Source: Gilvirhabdus luticola (lineage in GTDB: Bacteria; Bacteroidota; Bacteroidia; Flavobacteriales; Flavobacteriaceae). Taken from it: DNA of 64,000 nt. The DNA lies in assembly GCF_032583975.1 (NCBI RefSeq), contig NZ_JAWHTF010000002.1; one strand, given 5' to 3'. The notes beneath the pieces were generated by a model, which was not told where the DNA came from, did not search any database, and saw nothing but the letters and a program-made list of their open reading frames with translations. The position numbers were made by a program, and so were the translations under genes. Positions 34,054 to 43,736 of this stretch are shown in pieces (position 1 is the first letter of the stretch; each line of letters opens with the position of its first letter).

Positions 34054-34710
34054 ATGATAACAACAAAACCAATCCTATATTCAGAAATAGTAAACTTAAT
34101 TAAAGAATTAAATCCTCAAACTATTTCAAACAAGCGTAAAGTAGTTTTACAATTGTTAATTGATTTTATTCAGTCAAAAGTTTCAAAAAATCAAGAAATC
34201 CGTATCAACTTTATCTGTACGCACAATTCGCGAAGAAGTCATTTATCACAGGTTTGGGCACAAACAATGGCATATTATTTTGATATTAAAAATGTGTTTT
34301 GCTATTCGGGTGGAACAGAAGCTACAGCTCTATTTCCAATGGTTGCAGAAACGTTACAAAATTCTGGTTTTCAAGTAAAAATGATTTCAGAAAGTAACAA
34401 TCCGATCTACAGCATTAAATACACAGACAACGAGCATCCTATCGTCGGCTTTTCAAAAAAATTAGATGATGTATTTAATCCGAAATCTGAATTTGTGGCA
34501 ATTATGACCTGCGACTCTGCAAATGAAGCATGTCCGTTTGTTTCTGGTGCAGAAAAACGAATTCCAATAACTTTTGAGGACCCAAAAGCATTTGACAATA
34601 CACCACAACAAGCAGAAAAATATAATGAAAGAAGTCTTCAAATTGCAACCGAATTGTATTACGTTTTCTCTCAAATAAACTCCTATAAAAAATGGCAACA
34701 AAAAAATTAA
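34054..34710 (+). CDS. Arsenate reductase / low-molecular-weight phosphatase-like protein
   Basis: A 218-residue protein with a LMW tyrosine phosphatase-type P-loop (FICTHNSRRSHLSQ), an alternative version of CX5R, plus C-terminal YNERSLQIATEL. An N-terminal extension of about 45 residues precedes the P-loop. It lies directly upstream of an ACR3 arsenite exporter and overlaps it by 19 bases, so it very likely reduces arsenate to arsenite for export. I use the ATG at 34054; a TTG at 34024 adds ten residues but lacks support. No arsR gene is nearby. Confidence 0.85.
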   Translation: MITTKPILYSEIVNLIKELNPQTISNKRKVVLQLLIDFIQSKVSKNQEIRINFICTHNSRRSHLSQVWAQTMAYYFDIKNVFCYSGGTEATALFPMVAETLQNSGFQVKMISESNNPIYSIKYTDNEHPIVGFSKKLDDVFNPKSEFVAIMTCDSANEACPFVSGAEKRIPITFEDPKAFDNTPQQAEKYNERSLQIATELYYVFSQINSYKKWQQKN

Positions 34711-35753
34711 GTTTTCTTGATAAAAATTTAACCCTTTGGATTTTTATAGCCATGACTTTTGGAGTTGGACTTGGGTATTTCATTCCAACATTCCCGAATA
34801 TTATTAACTCGTTTAGTAGCGGAACAACAAATATTCCGATTGCCATCGGGTTGATAGTAATGATGTATCCGCCTTTAGCAAAGGTTAATTATGCGTTATT
34901 GCCAAAAGTATTTAGAAACACAAAAATCCTTTCTATTTCCCTTATCCTAAATTGGATAATTGGACCTGTTTTAATGTTTGTTTTAGCCATTACTTTTCTA
35001 CGTGATTATCCAGAATATATGGTCGGCCTGATTTTGATTGGTTTGGCACGTTGTATTGCTATGGTCTTGGTTTGGAACGACCTAGCCGAAGGTAGTAGTG
35101 AATATGGAGCAGGTTTGGTTGCATTAAATAGTATTTTTCAAGTTTTTGCGTACAGTTTTTACGCGTGGATTTTTATAACCATTCTACCACCCTATTTCGG
35201 GTTTGAAGGTGCAATCGTTGATATTTCAATTGGAACAATCGCTGAAAGTGTAGCCATTTATTTAGGCATTCCGTTCGTAACAGGAATTTTAAGCAGACTC
35301 ATTTTAGTAAAACTAAAAGGCGAAAATTGGTACACAAAAAAATTTATTCCGGCCATTTCACCATTGACTTTAATTGCATTGCTATTTACCATTATTGTGA
35401 TGTTCTCGCTTAAAGGAGAGTTAATTGTGGAAATCCCAATGGACGTTCTGATCATAGCAGTTCCTTTACTTATCTATTTTACGATAATGTTTATCATTGG
35501 ATTTTTCTTTACCAAAGCAACAGGAGCAGAATACGACAAAACAGCTTCAGTTGCGTTTACCGCAGCTGGAAATAATTTTGAATTAGCTATTGCCGTTGCC
35601 ATTGCAGTTTTCGGACTGAATTCAGGACAAGCATTTGCAGGAGTAATAGGACCATTGGTAGAAGTTCCTGCTTTAATTTTATTAGTTCGAGTTTCTTTTT
35701 GGTTGCGAAAAAAATATTATGGAAAAGGCAAGCTGACGGCTCTTAAAAAATAG
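34692..35753 (+). CDS. ACR3-family arsenite efflux transporter
   Basis: A 353-residue inner-membrane protein with ten predicted helices, of the ACR3 (arsenical-resistance-3) family; the family's CxxxD-type helix appears as ARCIAMVLVWNDLAEG, with a cysteine thought to bind arsenite. It exports arsenite using the proton gradient. The start overlaps the reductase gene by 19 bases, so the two are translationally coupled. Together they form a minimal arsenic detoxification cassette on the plus strand among minus-strand genes, which could reflect acquisition by transfer; codon use does not show it clearly. Confidence 0.92.
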   Translation: MATKKLSFLDKNLTLWIFIAMTFGVGLGYFIPTFPNIINSFSSGTTNIPIAIGLIVMMYPPLAKVNYALLPKVFRNTKILSISLILNWIIGPVLMFVLAITFLRDYPEYMVGLILIGLARCIAMVLVWNDLAEGSSEYGAGLVALNSIFQVFAYSFYAWIFITILPPYFGFEGAIVDISIGTIAESVAIYLGIPFVTGILSRLILVKLKGENWYTKKFIPAISPLTLIALLFTIIVMFSLKGELIVEIPMDVLIIAVPLLIYFTIMFIIGFFFTKATGAEYDKTASVAFTAAGNNFELAIAVAIAVFGLNSGQAFAGVIGPLVEVPALILLVRVSFWLRKKYYGKGKLTALKK

Positions 35754-35804
35754 CTGTTTGGATGCTAACCTGAATTGCTTTTGCTTTTAATTAGAAAAAT
35801 GCTG

Positions 35805-37136
35805 TTAAATCTGTCTATTAGAATCCCAAGCCTCCAAATAATCCTTTACAGCCTTTACGAATTGGCCTCCTAAAGCACCATTTACCACGCGATGGTCATA
35901 AGAATGCGATAAGAACATTTTGTAACGTATACCAATAAAATCGCCTTCAGAAGTTTCTATAACCGCTGGTACTTTTCTAATAGCTCCTAATGCTAAAATC
36001 CCTACTTGAGGTTGGTTGATGATTGGTGTTCCCATAATGCTACCAAAAGAGCCAACATTAGTAACAGTGTAGGTTCCACCTTGTACATCATCTGGATTTA
36101 GTTTATTCAAACGAGCTCTATTAGCCAAATCGTTTACTTTTTTGGTCATACCAACCAAATTTAGTTGGTCCGCGTTTTTAATGACTGGAACAATTAAATT
36201 TCCATCTTGCAACGCGGTTGCCATACCCAAATTGATATTTTTCTTTTTGATAATCTTATCACCTTGAACTGAAATATTCATCATTGGGAAATCTCGTAAC
36301 GCTTTGGCTACAGCTTCCATAAAAATAGGTGTAAAGGTTAAGTTTTCACCTTCCTGTTTTAAGAACTGATCTTTAACTTTTTGCCTCCAAGTCCAGATTC
36401 TGGTCACATCTGCTTCAATAAAACTTTGTACATGAGCAGAGGTTTGAATCGACTCAACCATGTGATGTGCAACGAGTTTACCCATTCTGGTCATTTCTAT
36501 AATTTCGTCTTCTCCGCTAGAAATTATAGGAGCAACTGGCTGTTTTATAATGGGTTCTGGTTGAGGAACTGGTTGCGGCTTCTCGGCAGAGTATGAAGTA
36601 ACAGGAACTTGTTTGTCTCTATTTTCTAAATAAGCAAAAATATCGCTTTTAGTTACACGACCATCTTTTCCCGTTCCTGGAAGCGCATCCAATTCTTGTT
36701 GCGAAATACCTTCTTCTTTGGCAATATTCTTAACTAAAGGTGAGTAAAAACGGCCTTCAGTAGAACTTATTGAACTTACTGTCTCAACAGCTTTTGATAC
36801 CATATCTTCTGCCTGTTGTACACTTTCTTCAACTTGAACAGGTTCTTCATTTTCAGTACTTTGTTCAGTAATTGGAGCAGCAACTTCTTCTCCATTTTGA
36901 GTATCTATAATGGCTAACGTTTGCCCAACTTGAACTATTTCATTAATATCGAATAACTTTTCGGTTAAAACACCTTCTACCTCACAAAGTACTTCGCTAT
37001 CTACTTTGTCTGTAGCAATTTCAAGAACAGCTTCATCAACTTCAATGGTATCTCCTACATCTTTTAACCAAGACGTGATTGTTGCTTCTGCAACGCTCTC
37101 TCCCATTTTAGGTAATTTAAGTTCAAATTTTGCCAT
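35805..37136 (-). CDS. 2-oxoacid dehydrogenase E2 component (dihydrolipoamide acyltransferase)
   Basis: A 443-residue acyltransferase. The lipoyl domain (about 3-76) has K44 in EIATDKVDSEV, a peripheral-subunit-binding domain (about 131-170, with SPLVKNIAKEEGISQQEL and GRVTKSDIFAYL) follows a Glu/Gln/Val-rich linker, and the catalytic domain ends with SHSYDHRVVNGALGG (H415). It moves acyl groups to CoA in branched-chain or other 2-oxoacid dehydrogenase complexes. The branched-chain version (BCKDH) is most likely, from the TRMGKLVAHHM core; pyruvate dehydrogenase cannot be excluded. E1 and E3 are not in the window. Confidence 0.9.
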   Translation of the reverse strand: MAKFELKLPKMGESVAEATITSWLKDVGDTIEVDEAVLEIATDKVDSEVLCEVEGVLTEKLFDINEIVQVGQTLAIIDTQNGEEVAAPITEQSTENEEPVQVEESVQQAEDMVSKAVETVSSISSTEGRFYSPLVKNIAKEEGISQQELDALPGTGKDGRVTKSDIFAYLENRDKQVPVTSYSAEKPQPVPQPEPIIKQPVAPIISSGEDEIIEMTRMGKLVAHHMVESIQTSAHVQSFIEADVTRIWTWRQKVKDQFLKQEGENLTFTPIFMEAVAKALRDFPMMNISVQGDKIIKKKNINLGMATALQDGNLIVPVIKNADQLNLVGMTKKVNDLANRARLNKLNPDDVQGGTYTVTNVGSFGSIMGTPIINQPQVGILALGAIRKVPAVIETSEGDFIGIRYKMFLSHSYDHRVVNGALGGQFVKAVKDYLEAWDSNRQI

Positions 37137-37220
37137 ATATATAATGTAAAGCTATTTTTTTAGTTTCAGAGTGCAAAATTAATAAAAAAAGACGTGTTTT
37201 ATTAATTATTCTTGATTGAT

Positions 37221-38318
37221 TTAAAAAACAATGACCTCACCTCTACTTTTATTACTGTTACTTCCGATTATAAAATTAGAGTTTTTTGGAAGAATTTTAA
37301 ACGTTACTAATTTATTTTTTCCAATTGCAGCCATTTGATTAATTATTTCTTTGTACGACATATAGTTGGCATCAAAAATAATTTCGGTGAAATTTTGGAC
37401 ATCGGGCAAAGGAATATTATACATAATAGGTTTATTTAATTTAGAAGATAATTTAACCCAAGTTTTATCCGACAGCAAAGCATATCTATCTATTTGTTTT
37501 GTTTCGTCTTGTACATCAGATTTAAACATTTTAGCAAAAAACAAAACCAATGAAACCAAACCATCAAACAACATATTCTTTTTAAAATGTTTTTTATAGA
37601 AAATCTTCATCGCACCATAAAAATGTTTAGTATACGTATTGTCTTTTAACGTACTTTCTCCTTTAAAATGAAGAATCGTTGTTTTTCCAAAAAAATAATT
37701 ATCATAGCTTGATTTTAAAATTTTATAGGATAAGTCTATATCTTCGCCATACATAAAATAGTCTTCATCAAAACCTCCAACTTTTTGATAAATATCTTTT
37801 TTAAGCAACATGCAGGCGCCAACTAAAATATCTGCCTTTGCAACATCCTCCTCCTTAATATGGTTTGCATAATAACTACTTGAATTCCCAAATATCTTTT
37901 TAATAGAGATCTTTGGTGTAGGAATATTTCGCTTACTTTCTGGTAAAAATTGTCCTGAACCATCTATTAATTTGCAACCAACTATACCAAGGTTTTGTTT
38001 AGAATCTGCAAAGTGCATTAACTTTATGAGTGAATCTTCTGCAACAACTATATCTGGATTTAAAATGAGAATGTACTCACCTTTTGAAACTGCTACGCCT
38101 TGATTATTTCCTTTGGAAAAACCCAGATTCTTGTGATTCTGGATAAGTGTTACTTCTGGAAAGAGCTTCTTTACCATCTGACAGCTTTCATCTGAAGAAT
38201 TATTGTCAACAACTATAATTTGTGCCTCTATATCTTTAGCCGCTTCTTGTACACTTTTTAGGCATAGCTCTAAAAAATATCTAACGTTATAATTTAATAT
38301 GACAACCGAAAGCTTCAA
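37221..38318 (-). CDS. Family 2 glycosyltransferase, rhamnosyltransferase type
   Basis: A 365-residue GT2 enzyme: LSVVILNYNVRYFLELCL (start), VVDNNSSDESCQMVKKL, ILILNPDIVV with DxD-like NPD, and FDEDYFMYGEDIDLSYK. This fits rhamnosyl- or glucosyltransferases of cell-surface polysaccharide assembly. The start codon is TTG at 38318; an ATG is not available upstream before a stop. It follows recR by five bases on the same strand. Its C-terminal 110 residues, after a possible amphipathic segment, are unusual for the family (KLSSKLNKPIMYNIPLPDVQ region). Confidence 0.85.
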   Translation of the reverse strand: MKLSVVILNYNVRYFLELCLKSVQEAAKDIEAQIIVVDNNSSDESCQMVKKLFPEVTLIQNHKNLGFSKGNNQGVAVSKGEYILILNPDIVVAEDSLIKLMHFADSKQNLGIVGCKLIDGSGQFLPESKRNIPTPKISIKKIFGNSSSYYANHIKEEDVAKADILVGACMLLKKDIYQKVGGFDEDYFMYGEDIDLSYKILKSSYDNYFFGKTTILHFKGESTLKDNTYTKHFYGAMKIFYKKHFKKNMLFDGLVSLVLFFAKMFKSDVQDETKQIDRYALLSDKTWVKLSSKLNKPIMYNIPLPDVQNFTEIIFDANYMSYKEIINQMAAIGKNKLVTFKILPKNSNFIIGSNSNKSRGEVIVF

Positions 38319-38323
38319 AAAAA

Positions 38324-38941
38324 CTATGCCTTTAATGAAATTTCAAAAGGGATTCTATTAACGATACTTCTACCTAAAGTGATTTCGTCTGCATATTCAA
38401 TTTCATCACCAACAGAAATACCTCTTGCAATAGTTGATGTAAAGATATTATAATCTTGTATTTGCTTATAGATATAAAAATTGGTTGTGTCGCCTTCCAT
38501 CGTAGAACTTAATGCAAATATTAGCTCTTTCACATGACCTTGCTTCACTTTTTCTACCAAAGGGTCAATGCATAGTTCGCTAGGTCCAATACCATCCATT
38601 GGAGAAATTTTACCGCCGAGCACATGATACAAACCCTTAAAAGAACTTGTGTTTTCTATAGCCATGACATCTCGAACATCTTCTACAACACAAATAATGC
38701 TTTCGTCTCTATTTGGATTTGAGCAAATTTCACAAATGTTTAAATCGCTGATATTATTACATGATTTACAAAATTGTATATCGCTTCTCATAGTGCTCAA
38801 AGCTTTTGATAATTGTAACGTTTGCTCTTGGGGTTGGCGAAGCAAATGCAAAACCAAACGCAGTGCAGTGCGCTTGCCAACACCTGGTAATTGAGACATT
38901 GCATTTACAGCATTTTCAAGTAGTTTTGAAGAGAATTCCAT
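38324..38941 (-). CDS. recR: Recombination protein RecR
   Basis: A 205-residue protein of the RecFOR pathway, loading RecA at gaps. A helix-hairpin-helix (about 12-35) precedes the zinc finger C58, C61, C70, C73 and the Toprim domain beginning CVVEDVRDVMAIE. Length and motif order are standard. It is followed by the GT2 gene. Confidence 0.97.
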   Translation of the reverse strand: MEFSSKLLENAVNAMSQLPGVGKRTALRLVLHLLRQPQEQTLQLSKALSTMRSDIQFCKSCNNISDLNICEICSNPNRDESIICVVEDVRDVMAIENTSSFKGLYHVLGGKISPMDGIGPSELCIDPLVEKVKQGHVKELIFALSSTMEGDTTNFYIYKQIQDYNIFTSTIARGISVGDEIEYADEITLGRSIVNRIPFEISLKA

Positions 38942-39021
38942 AATTGCGAATTTACAATTTTAGATTTAAGAATTACATTTATAAAGTTGTAATTTGTATT
39001 TTGGCATTGAAATAAACTTTT

Positions 39022-40485
39022 ATGACTGCTACGCAAATTCTAATACTTATTGCAGCCTACTTTGGTGTCCTTATTTTAATCTCTCATTTTACAGGGAAAA
39101 ATGATAATAATGTTGACTTTTTTAAAGCTGGTAAAAAGTCTCCTTGGTATGTCGTTGCCTTTGGAATGGTTGGTGCCTCGCTTTCAGGTGTGACATTTAT
39201 TTCTGTTCCTGGTTGGGTGGAAAGTTCTCAATTTAGTTATCTGCAAGTTGTCTTTGGTTATATGTTTGGCTACTTTGTTGTAGCTTATGTCTTATTGCCA
39301 ATATATTATAGGCTCAATGTGACTTCTATATATGAATACTTATTGGACCGTTTTGGAGTTGTAAGTCATAAAACGGGTGCATTCTTCTTTTTCGTTTCTA
39401 GAGTTTTAGGTGCTGCCTTCAGGTTGTTTTTGGTGGCTATTGTGTTGCAACAATTTGTATTCGACGAGTGGCATGTGCCGTTTGAGATTACTGTTGTTAT
39501 CTCAATTTTATTAATTTGGATTTATACCAATAAAGGTGGCATAAAAACTATTGTTTGGACAGACACTTTACAAACTTTATTTATGATTGTTTCAGTGTGC
39601 TTGTCTATTTACTTTATCAACAAGGCTATTGGATGGAGTTTTTCAGAGTTTCTTGCTTCAGAAGATTTTAAAGAATATAGTAAAGTTATTTTTACAGATA
39701 GCTTTTTAGATAGAACACATTTTATAAAATCGTTTCTAGGCGGAATGTTTATTACTATTTCTATGACAGGTTTAGATCAGGACATGATGCAAAAGAATCT
39801 AACATGCAAAACCCTTAAAGATGCACAAAAAAATATGGTGTCTTTTAGTTTTGTGTTGGTTTTTGTTACGGCACTGTTTATGGCTTTAGGAGCACTCTTG
39901 TTTATATATTCAAAAGCGAATGATATTACAATTCCATTAATGGATGGTTCTCCAAAAACAGATCTCTTATTTCCGGAAATAGCACTAAATAGCGGTTTGG
40001 GTCTAACAGTCGCAGTTACTTTTATGTTAGGTTTAATTGCAGCAGCATATAGTAGTGCAGATAGTGCTCTAACATCATTAACTACGTCTTATTGCGTTGA
40101 TTTTTTAGATATTGAAAATAGACCCATTGAGCTTCAGAAAAAACTTCGTAAAAAAGTTCATATTATAATGAGTATTGTGCTAGTTTTAGTCATTATAATA
40201 TTCAAACATGTTTTAAATAAAAATGTTATTGATAGTTTGTTAACTGTAGCTGGTTATACTTATGGTCCTTTACTCGGTTTATTTGCCTTTGGAATTTTTA
40301 CTAAATTCAAGATTAATGATAAATTAGTTTGGATAGTTGCCTTATGCTCTGTAATCATTACCGCAATTATAGGTAATATACCTTCAGAAAATTTGGGAGG
40401 CTATGTTGTAGGTTATGAGCTTTTACCTATTAATGGTTTACTTACTTTTCTTGGCTTAATACTGATTCGTAGCAAGAAGGGTTAA
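39022..40485 (+). CDS. Sodium:solute symporter (SSS family)
   Basis: A 487-residue membrane protein with about 13 helices of the LeuT-like SSS family. GASLSGVTFISVPGWV near residue 52 and AYSSADSALTSLTTSY near residue 342 are typical (the latter includes conserved Ser/Thr contributing to the sodium site). Substrates in the family include proline, pantothenate, sugars and sialic acid; this sequence does not settle which. The 3' end overlaps the CoA-binding protein gene on the other strand by 30 bases. Confidence 0.9.
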   Translation: MTATQILILIAAYFGVLILISHFTGKNDNNVDFFKAGKKSPWYVVAFGMVGASLSGVTFISVPGWVESSQFSYLQVVFGYMFGYFVVAYVLLPIYYRLNVTSIYEYLLDRFGVVSHKTGAFFFFVSRVLGAAFRLFLVAIVLQQFVFDEWHVPFEITVVISILLIWIYTNKGGIKTIVWTDTLQTLFMIVSVCLSIYFINKAIGWSFSEFLASEDFKEYSKVIFTDSFLDRTHFIKSFLGGMFITISMTGLDQDMMQKNLTCKTLKDAQKNMVSFSFVLVFVTALFMALGALLFIYSKANDITIPLMDGSPKTDLLFPEIALNSGLGLTVAVTFMLGLIAAAYSSADSALTSLTTSYCVDFLDIENRPIELQKKLRKKVHIIMSIVLVLVIIIFKHVLNKNVIDSLLTVAGYTYGPLLGLFAFGIFTKFKINDKLVWIVALCSVIITAIIGNIPSENLGGYVVGYELLPINGLLTFLGLILIRSKKG

Positions 40486-40818
40486 TGTACAAGCAACTTC
40501 AAAGTGTATTTTATTCTCCTTGAGAAGCTTGTAAAACTTTGAGTTTTCGGTTCCAGGATTAAAGATGACCCTTTTAGGCTTTAATGAAATTATATAATCG
40601 TAGTATTCTTTTTGATGTTTTAGACCAACATATAGTGTAACTGTATCAATATTCTTATAATGGTACAATTCTGTAGAAATTTGAATTCCATTAACTTCAG
40701 CATTTTTTGTGCCAATGGCAAGGACTTCATGGTTGTTTTTTAATAATTTATGTATTGCCAAATTAGAATATCTATTCCTCTTCTCTGAAGCACCAATAAC
40801 TAAAGTTTTCTTATTCAT
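40456..40818 (-). CDS. CoA-binding Rossmann-fold protein
   Basis: A 120-residue protein with the CoA_binding (YccU-type) pattern: TLVIGASEKRNRYSNLAI near the start and VIFNPGTEN later. Such single-domain proteins bind CoA or nucleotides; the function is not known. The end overlaps the symporter gene by 30 bases on the opposite strand. Confidence 0.85.
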   Translation of the reverse strand: MNKKTLVIGASEKRNRYSNLAIHKLLKNNHEVLAIGTKNAEVNGIQISTELYHYKNIDTVTLYVGLKHQKEYYDYIISLKPKRVIFNPGTENSKFYKLLKENKIHFEVACTLTLLATNQY

Positions 40819-40928
40819 TTGTTAAAATTGTTAATCAGTTGTTAAATAAAGTAACGAAATTCAATATTAACCGTCTCTTTGTAAAGTAAAGTAAATACAT
40901 CAATCAATCAAAAAACAAAACCAATTAA

Positions 40929-43397
40929 ATGAAGAGAATTATCTTATTTAGCTTTATTTTTTTATTATCAGTACTAAAAATTCAAGCAGAAAAAATCACA
41001 GACTTTAAAGATGGCATTATTACCGGAATGGTTATAGACGCCGTTTTAAATGAACCCCTACCATATGTAAACATATTAGTGAACAATTCTGAAGGAAAAA
41101 CTGTGACCGGTGGCATTACAGATGAAGAAGGAGTATTCAAGATTTCTAATATTCCTGAAGGAAGTTACACCATTACGGCACAGTATATAGGTTATAAATC
41201 TGAATCTAAAGAAATAACCATTTCCAGAAGAAATTTTAAAATAGACCTTGGCGAAATCTCTCTTACCGAAGAAGCTGAAGGTCTTGATGAAGTAACTGTT
41301 GTTGCTGAAGTTTCAACCATACAACAAAAAATAGACAGAAAAGTAGTTAATGTTGGTAAAGATCTAACTACTTCTGGTGCTACTGCCAGTGATATTATGA
41401 ATAATATTCCTTCAATAAATGTTGATCAACAAACCGGTAACATTAGCATGAGAGGAAACGAAAATGTACGTGTCATGGTAGATGGTAAATTGAGTAATAT
41501 TCCAGTGGCACAACTTTTAAAACAAATTCCTTCAACATCAATTAAACAAATCGAGCTGATTACTAATCCTTCCGCCAAATACAACCCTGAAGGTATGAGC
41601 GGGATCATCAATATAATCCTTCATAAAAATACCAACATTGGCTTCAATGGTAATTTAAATTTAGGACTTACTAAAGAAATTAATGCACGCTTCAATAGTT
41701 CTATAGACATGAACTACCGCAATGGCAAATTTAACGTCTATGGAAATTATGGAAATAATATAGGCTACAGCAGTAATTATGGTTTTGTTACTAGAAGCAC
41801 AGAAAATCTAGATCAAATCTTTACATTTGGAAACAACAATAAGTCTCACCTATACAAAGTTGGGATGGACTTTTACTTGGATGACAAAAACACTTTTTCA
41901 GTTTTTACGAACCAAAACTTATATGATGGAAAAGGTTTTGGAAATACACAAATCATTTACGGAACATTTGAAGACAATTCACAAATGTTCAATAATGTTA
42001 TGGATAATGTTTCTTCCCAGTATAATTTTGTATACCGACACGATTTTGACAAAGATGGAGAGCGTTTGGATTTAGAAGCAGACTATAATGACTTTATTCA
42101 AGATGAAAGCGCTAATTTCAGTTTTATAAATTCTCCTTTTCCTCCAAATTATATGGATTTTGTAGACACCAACAGAGATCAAACTACCATTAATGTAGAC
42201 TATGTAAATCCATTAACTGACAATTCTAAACTTGAAGTTGGACTTGAAGCTAGACTATTTGGTTCAGATATAGATTACATATCTACTGGGCAAAGCTTTG
42301 ATGAAAATGGAAATGTTATACCTACTCCAGCCACCGACTTTGTTTATGATAGAGATATTTATTCATTTTATGCGACATATGGGAAAAACCATGATACATG
42401 GAGCTATCAAGTTGGTTTAAGAGCAGAATCAGTTACTGTTGATAACAATGCTACTCAATTTAATGATGATGGTACTGTAGAAGAATTTCGTTTTGAAAAC
42501 GATTATTTTAAAGTATATCCATCTGCTTTTCTTACTTACACACCAACTGAAAAAAACTCGTATCAAATTAGTTACAGTCGCCGTGTTGACAGACCTGGCG
42601 TTGGACAAGTAAACCCAATTCGTGAATGGAGCACACCATTAGTATCTTCTTATGGAAATCCTGAATTGGAGCCACAATTCACCAACTCTGTTGAAGTAAA
42701 CTATACGAGAAACCTTGAAAAAGGAAATATAACTGCTGGTGTTTTTTACAGGATAATTGAAGATGAAATAAACAGGTCTTTATTTATAGACAGACTAGAT
42801 CCAGATTTAGAAAAAGTCATTCTTACCTTTGATAATTTTGACAATACTTCTGCCTACGGATTTGAATTATCGTCAAACTATCGTCCTGCAAAATGGTGGA
42901 GTTTAAATGGAAGTTTTGATTTATACTCCCAAAAAACTTCAGGCTTTGCCGAAGAGTTTACCAACCCAGAAGAAGGCACTCATACTATTGACGATATTGT
43001 GCAACGAAAAATAGAAGTAGATAACCTGGTTTGGAATGTACGCGTAAACAATAATTTTAAAGCTACAAAAGAATTGACTTTCTCGCTCTTTGGCATGTAT
43101 CGTGGTACACAACAGGGATTACAGTTTGAAAGAAAACCTATGTATTTTGTAAATACTGGTGTGCGTTACAACTTCATGGAAAACGCAACAGTAAGCTTTA
43201 ACTACAATGACGTTTTTAATACTATGAAGTTTGAATTTGAAAGTACTAGGCCTTACCCATCATCAGGTGAGTTCAATTGGGAAAGTAATTCATGGTATAT
43301 AGGGCTCTCATATAGATTTGGTGGCAATAAGTATAGGGCTATTCAACGTAAAAGACGTGACAATAATGAAAAATCTGGTGGTGGCGGATTTATTTAA
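40929..43397 (+). CDS. TonB-dependent-receptor-like outer-membrane beta-barrel protein
   Basis: An 822-residue outer-membrane protein. A signal peptide (about 1-20) is followed by a CarboxypepD_reg-like domain (about 30-110: GMVIDAVLNEPLPYVNI, GGITDEEGVFKISN), a plug domain (about 125-225 with ASDIMNNIPSINVDQQTGNI and MRGNENVRVMVDG) and a large beta-barrel (OMP_b-brl_3 type). The end GGNKYRAIQRKRRDNNEKSGGGGFI is a basic, glycine-rich tail extending beyond the last strand. No separate SusD-like gene is present, so it is probably a stand-alone transporter of unknown substrate. Confidence 0.9.
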   Translation: MKRIILFSFIFLLSVLKIQAEKITDFKDGIITGMVIDAVLNEPLPYVNILVNNSEGKTVTGGITDEEGVFKISNIPEGSYTITAQYIGYKSESKEITISRRNFKIDLGEISLTEEAEGLDEVTVVAEVSTIQQKIDRKVVNVGKDLTTSGATASDIMNNIPSINVDQQTGNISMRGNENVRVMVDGKLSNIPVAQLLKQIPSTSIKQIELITNPSAKYNPEGMSGIINIILHKNTNIGFNGNLNLGLTKEINARFNSSIDMNYRNGKFNVYGNYGNNIGYSSNYGFVTRSTENLDQIFTFGNNNKSHLYKVGMDFYLDDKNTFSVFTNQNLYDGKGFGNTQIIYGTFEDNSQMFNNVMDNVSSQYNFVYRHDFDKDGERLDLEADYNDFIQDESANFSFINSPFPPNYMDFVDTNRDQTTINVDYVNPLTDNSKLEVGLEARLFGSDIDYISTGQSFDENGNVIPTPATDFVYDRDIYSFYATYGKNHDTWSYQVGLRAESVTVDNNATQFNDDGTVEEFRFENDYFKVYPSAFLTYTPTEKNSYQISYSRRVDRPGVGQVNPIREWSTPLVSSYGNPELEPQFTNSVEVNYTRNLEKGNITAGVFYRIIEDEINRSLFIDRLDPDLEKVILTFDNFDNTSAYGFELSSNYRPAKWWSLNGSFDLYSQKTSGFAEEFTNPEEGTHTIDDIVQRKIEVDNLVWNVRVNNNFKATKELTFSLFGMYRGTQQGLQFERKPMYFVNTGVRYNFMENATVSFNYNDVFNTMKFEFESTRPYPSSGEFNWESNSWYIGLSYRFGGNKYRAIQRKRRDNNEKSGGGGFI

Positions 43398-43464
43398 AGT
43401 ATACCAATTTAATAACCGGCATAATAATTTGATGGTTAGTGTTTATGCTAGGTTGTTAAATAAG

Positions 43465-43496
43465 AAAACCCAAAGTAATACTTTGGGTTTTTGTTT
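43465..43496 (+). terminator. Terminator after the outer-membrane receptor gene
   Basis: Stem AAAACCCAAAG (43465-43475) / CTTTGGGTTTT (43481-43491) with loop TAATA and a T run following on the plus strand. Confidence 0.85.
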
Positions 43497-43678
43497 TATG
43501 TTAAAAATGTTAAAATTGGTTAAAGTTTGATAATCAATGTAATAAAATCGAATTTTTTACGTCTTCATTATATACATACACTATATAAAAACTTTGTATT
43601 GTAAAAATTTGAATTAGTCCTCAACAACTCAAAACAACGTTTTAAAATTTAAAGTTAAGTGTTAGTTAGATTAATAGC

Positions 43679-43721
43679 AAAAGTCTGAAACTAAATCTCC
43701 CCAAGTTTCAGACTTTTTTTT
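43679..43721. terminator. Strong terminator hairpin, mainly plus-strand
   Basis: A 14-base stem AAAAGTCTGAAACT (43679-43692) / AGTTTCAGACTTTT (43704-43717) with an 11-base loop and a run of eight Ts on the plus strand. On the minus strand, where it would end the fabH-like gene, the run is four Ts. It serves the fabH-like gene (15 bases before its stop) and possibly an unannotated plus-strand transcript. Confidence 0.85.
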
Positions 43722-43736
43722 ATTGATTTCTTTGAT

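Larger units (their letters stand above)
43398..43736. other. Gene-free stretch flanked by two terminators
   Basis: The 339 bases between the receptor and the fabH-like gene contain no credible coding sequence. A terminator for the receptor lies at 43465-43495 and a second, stronger hairpin at 43679-43722. The 183 bases between them could encode a small RNA; a matching -7 box could not be seen clearly. Confidence 0.4.

Noticed and set aside
43318..43530. Small plus-strand frame (70 codons) over the end of the receptor gene and the following terminator
   Set aside because: It overlaps the receptor in another frame and runs through a terminator hairpin; no motif or plausible start context.
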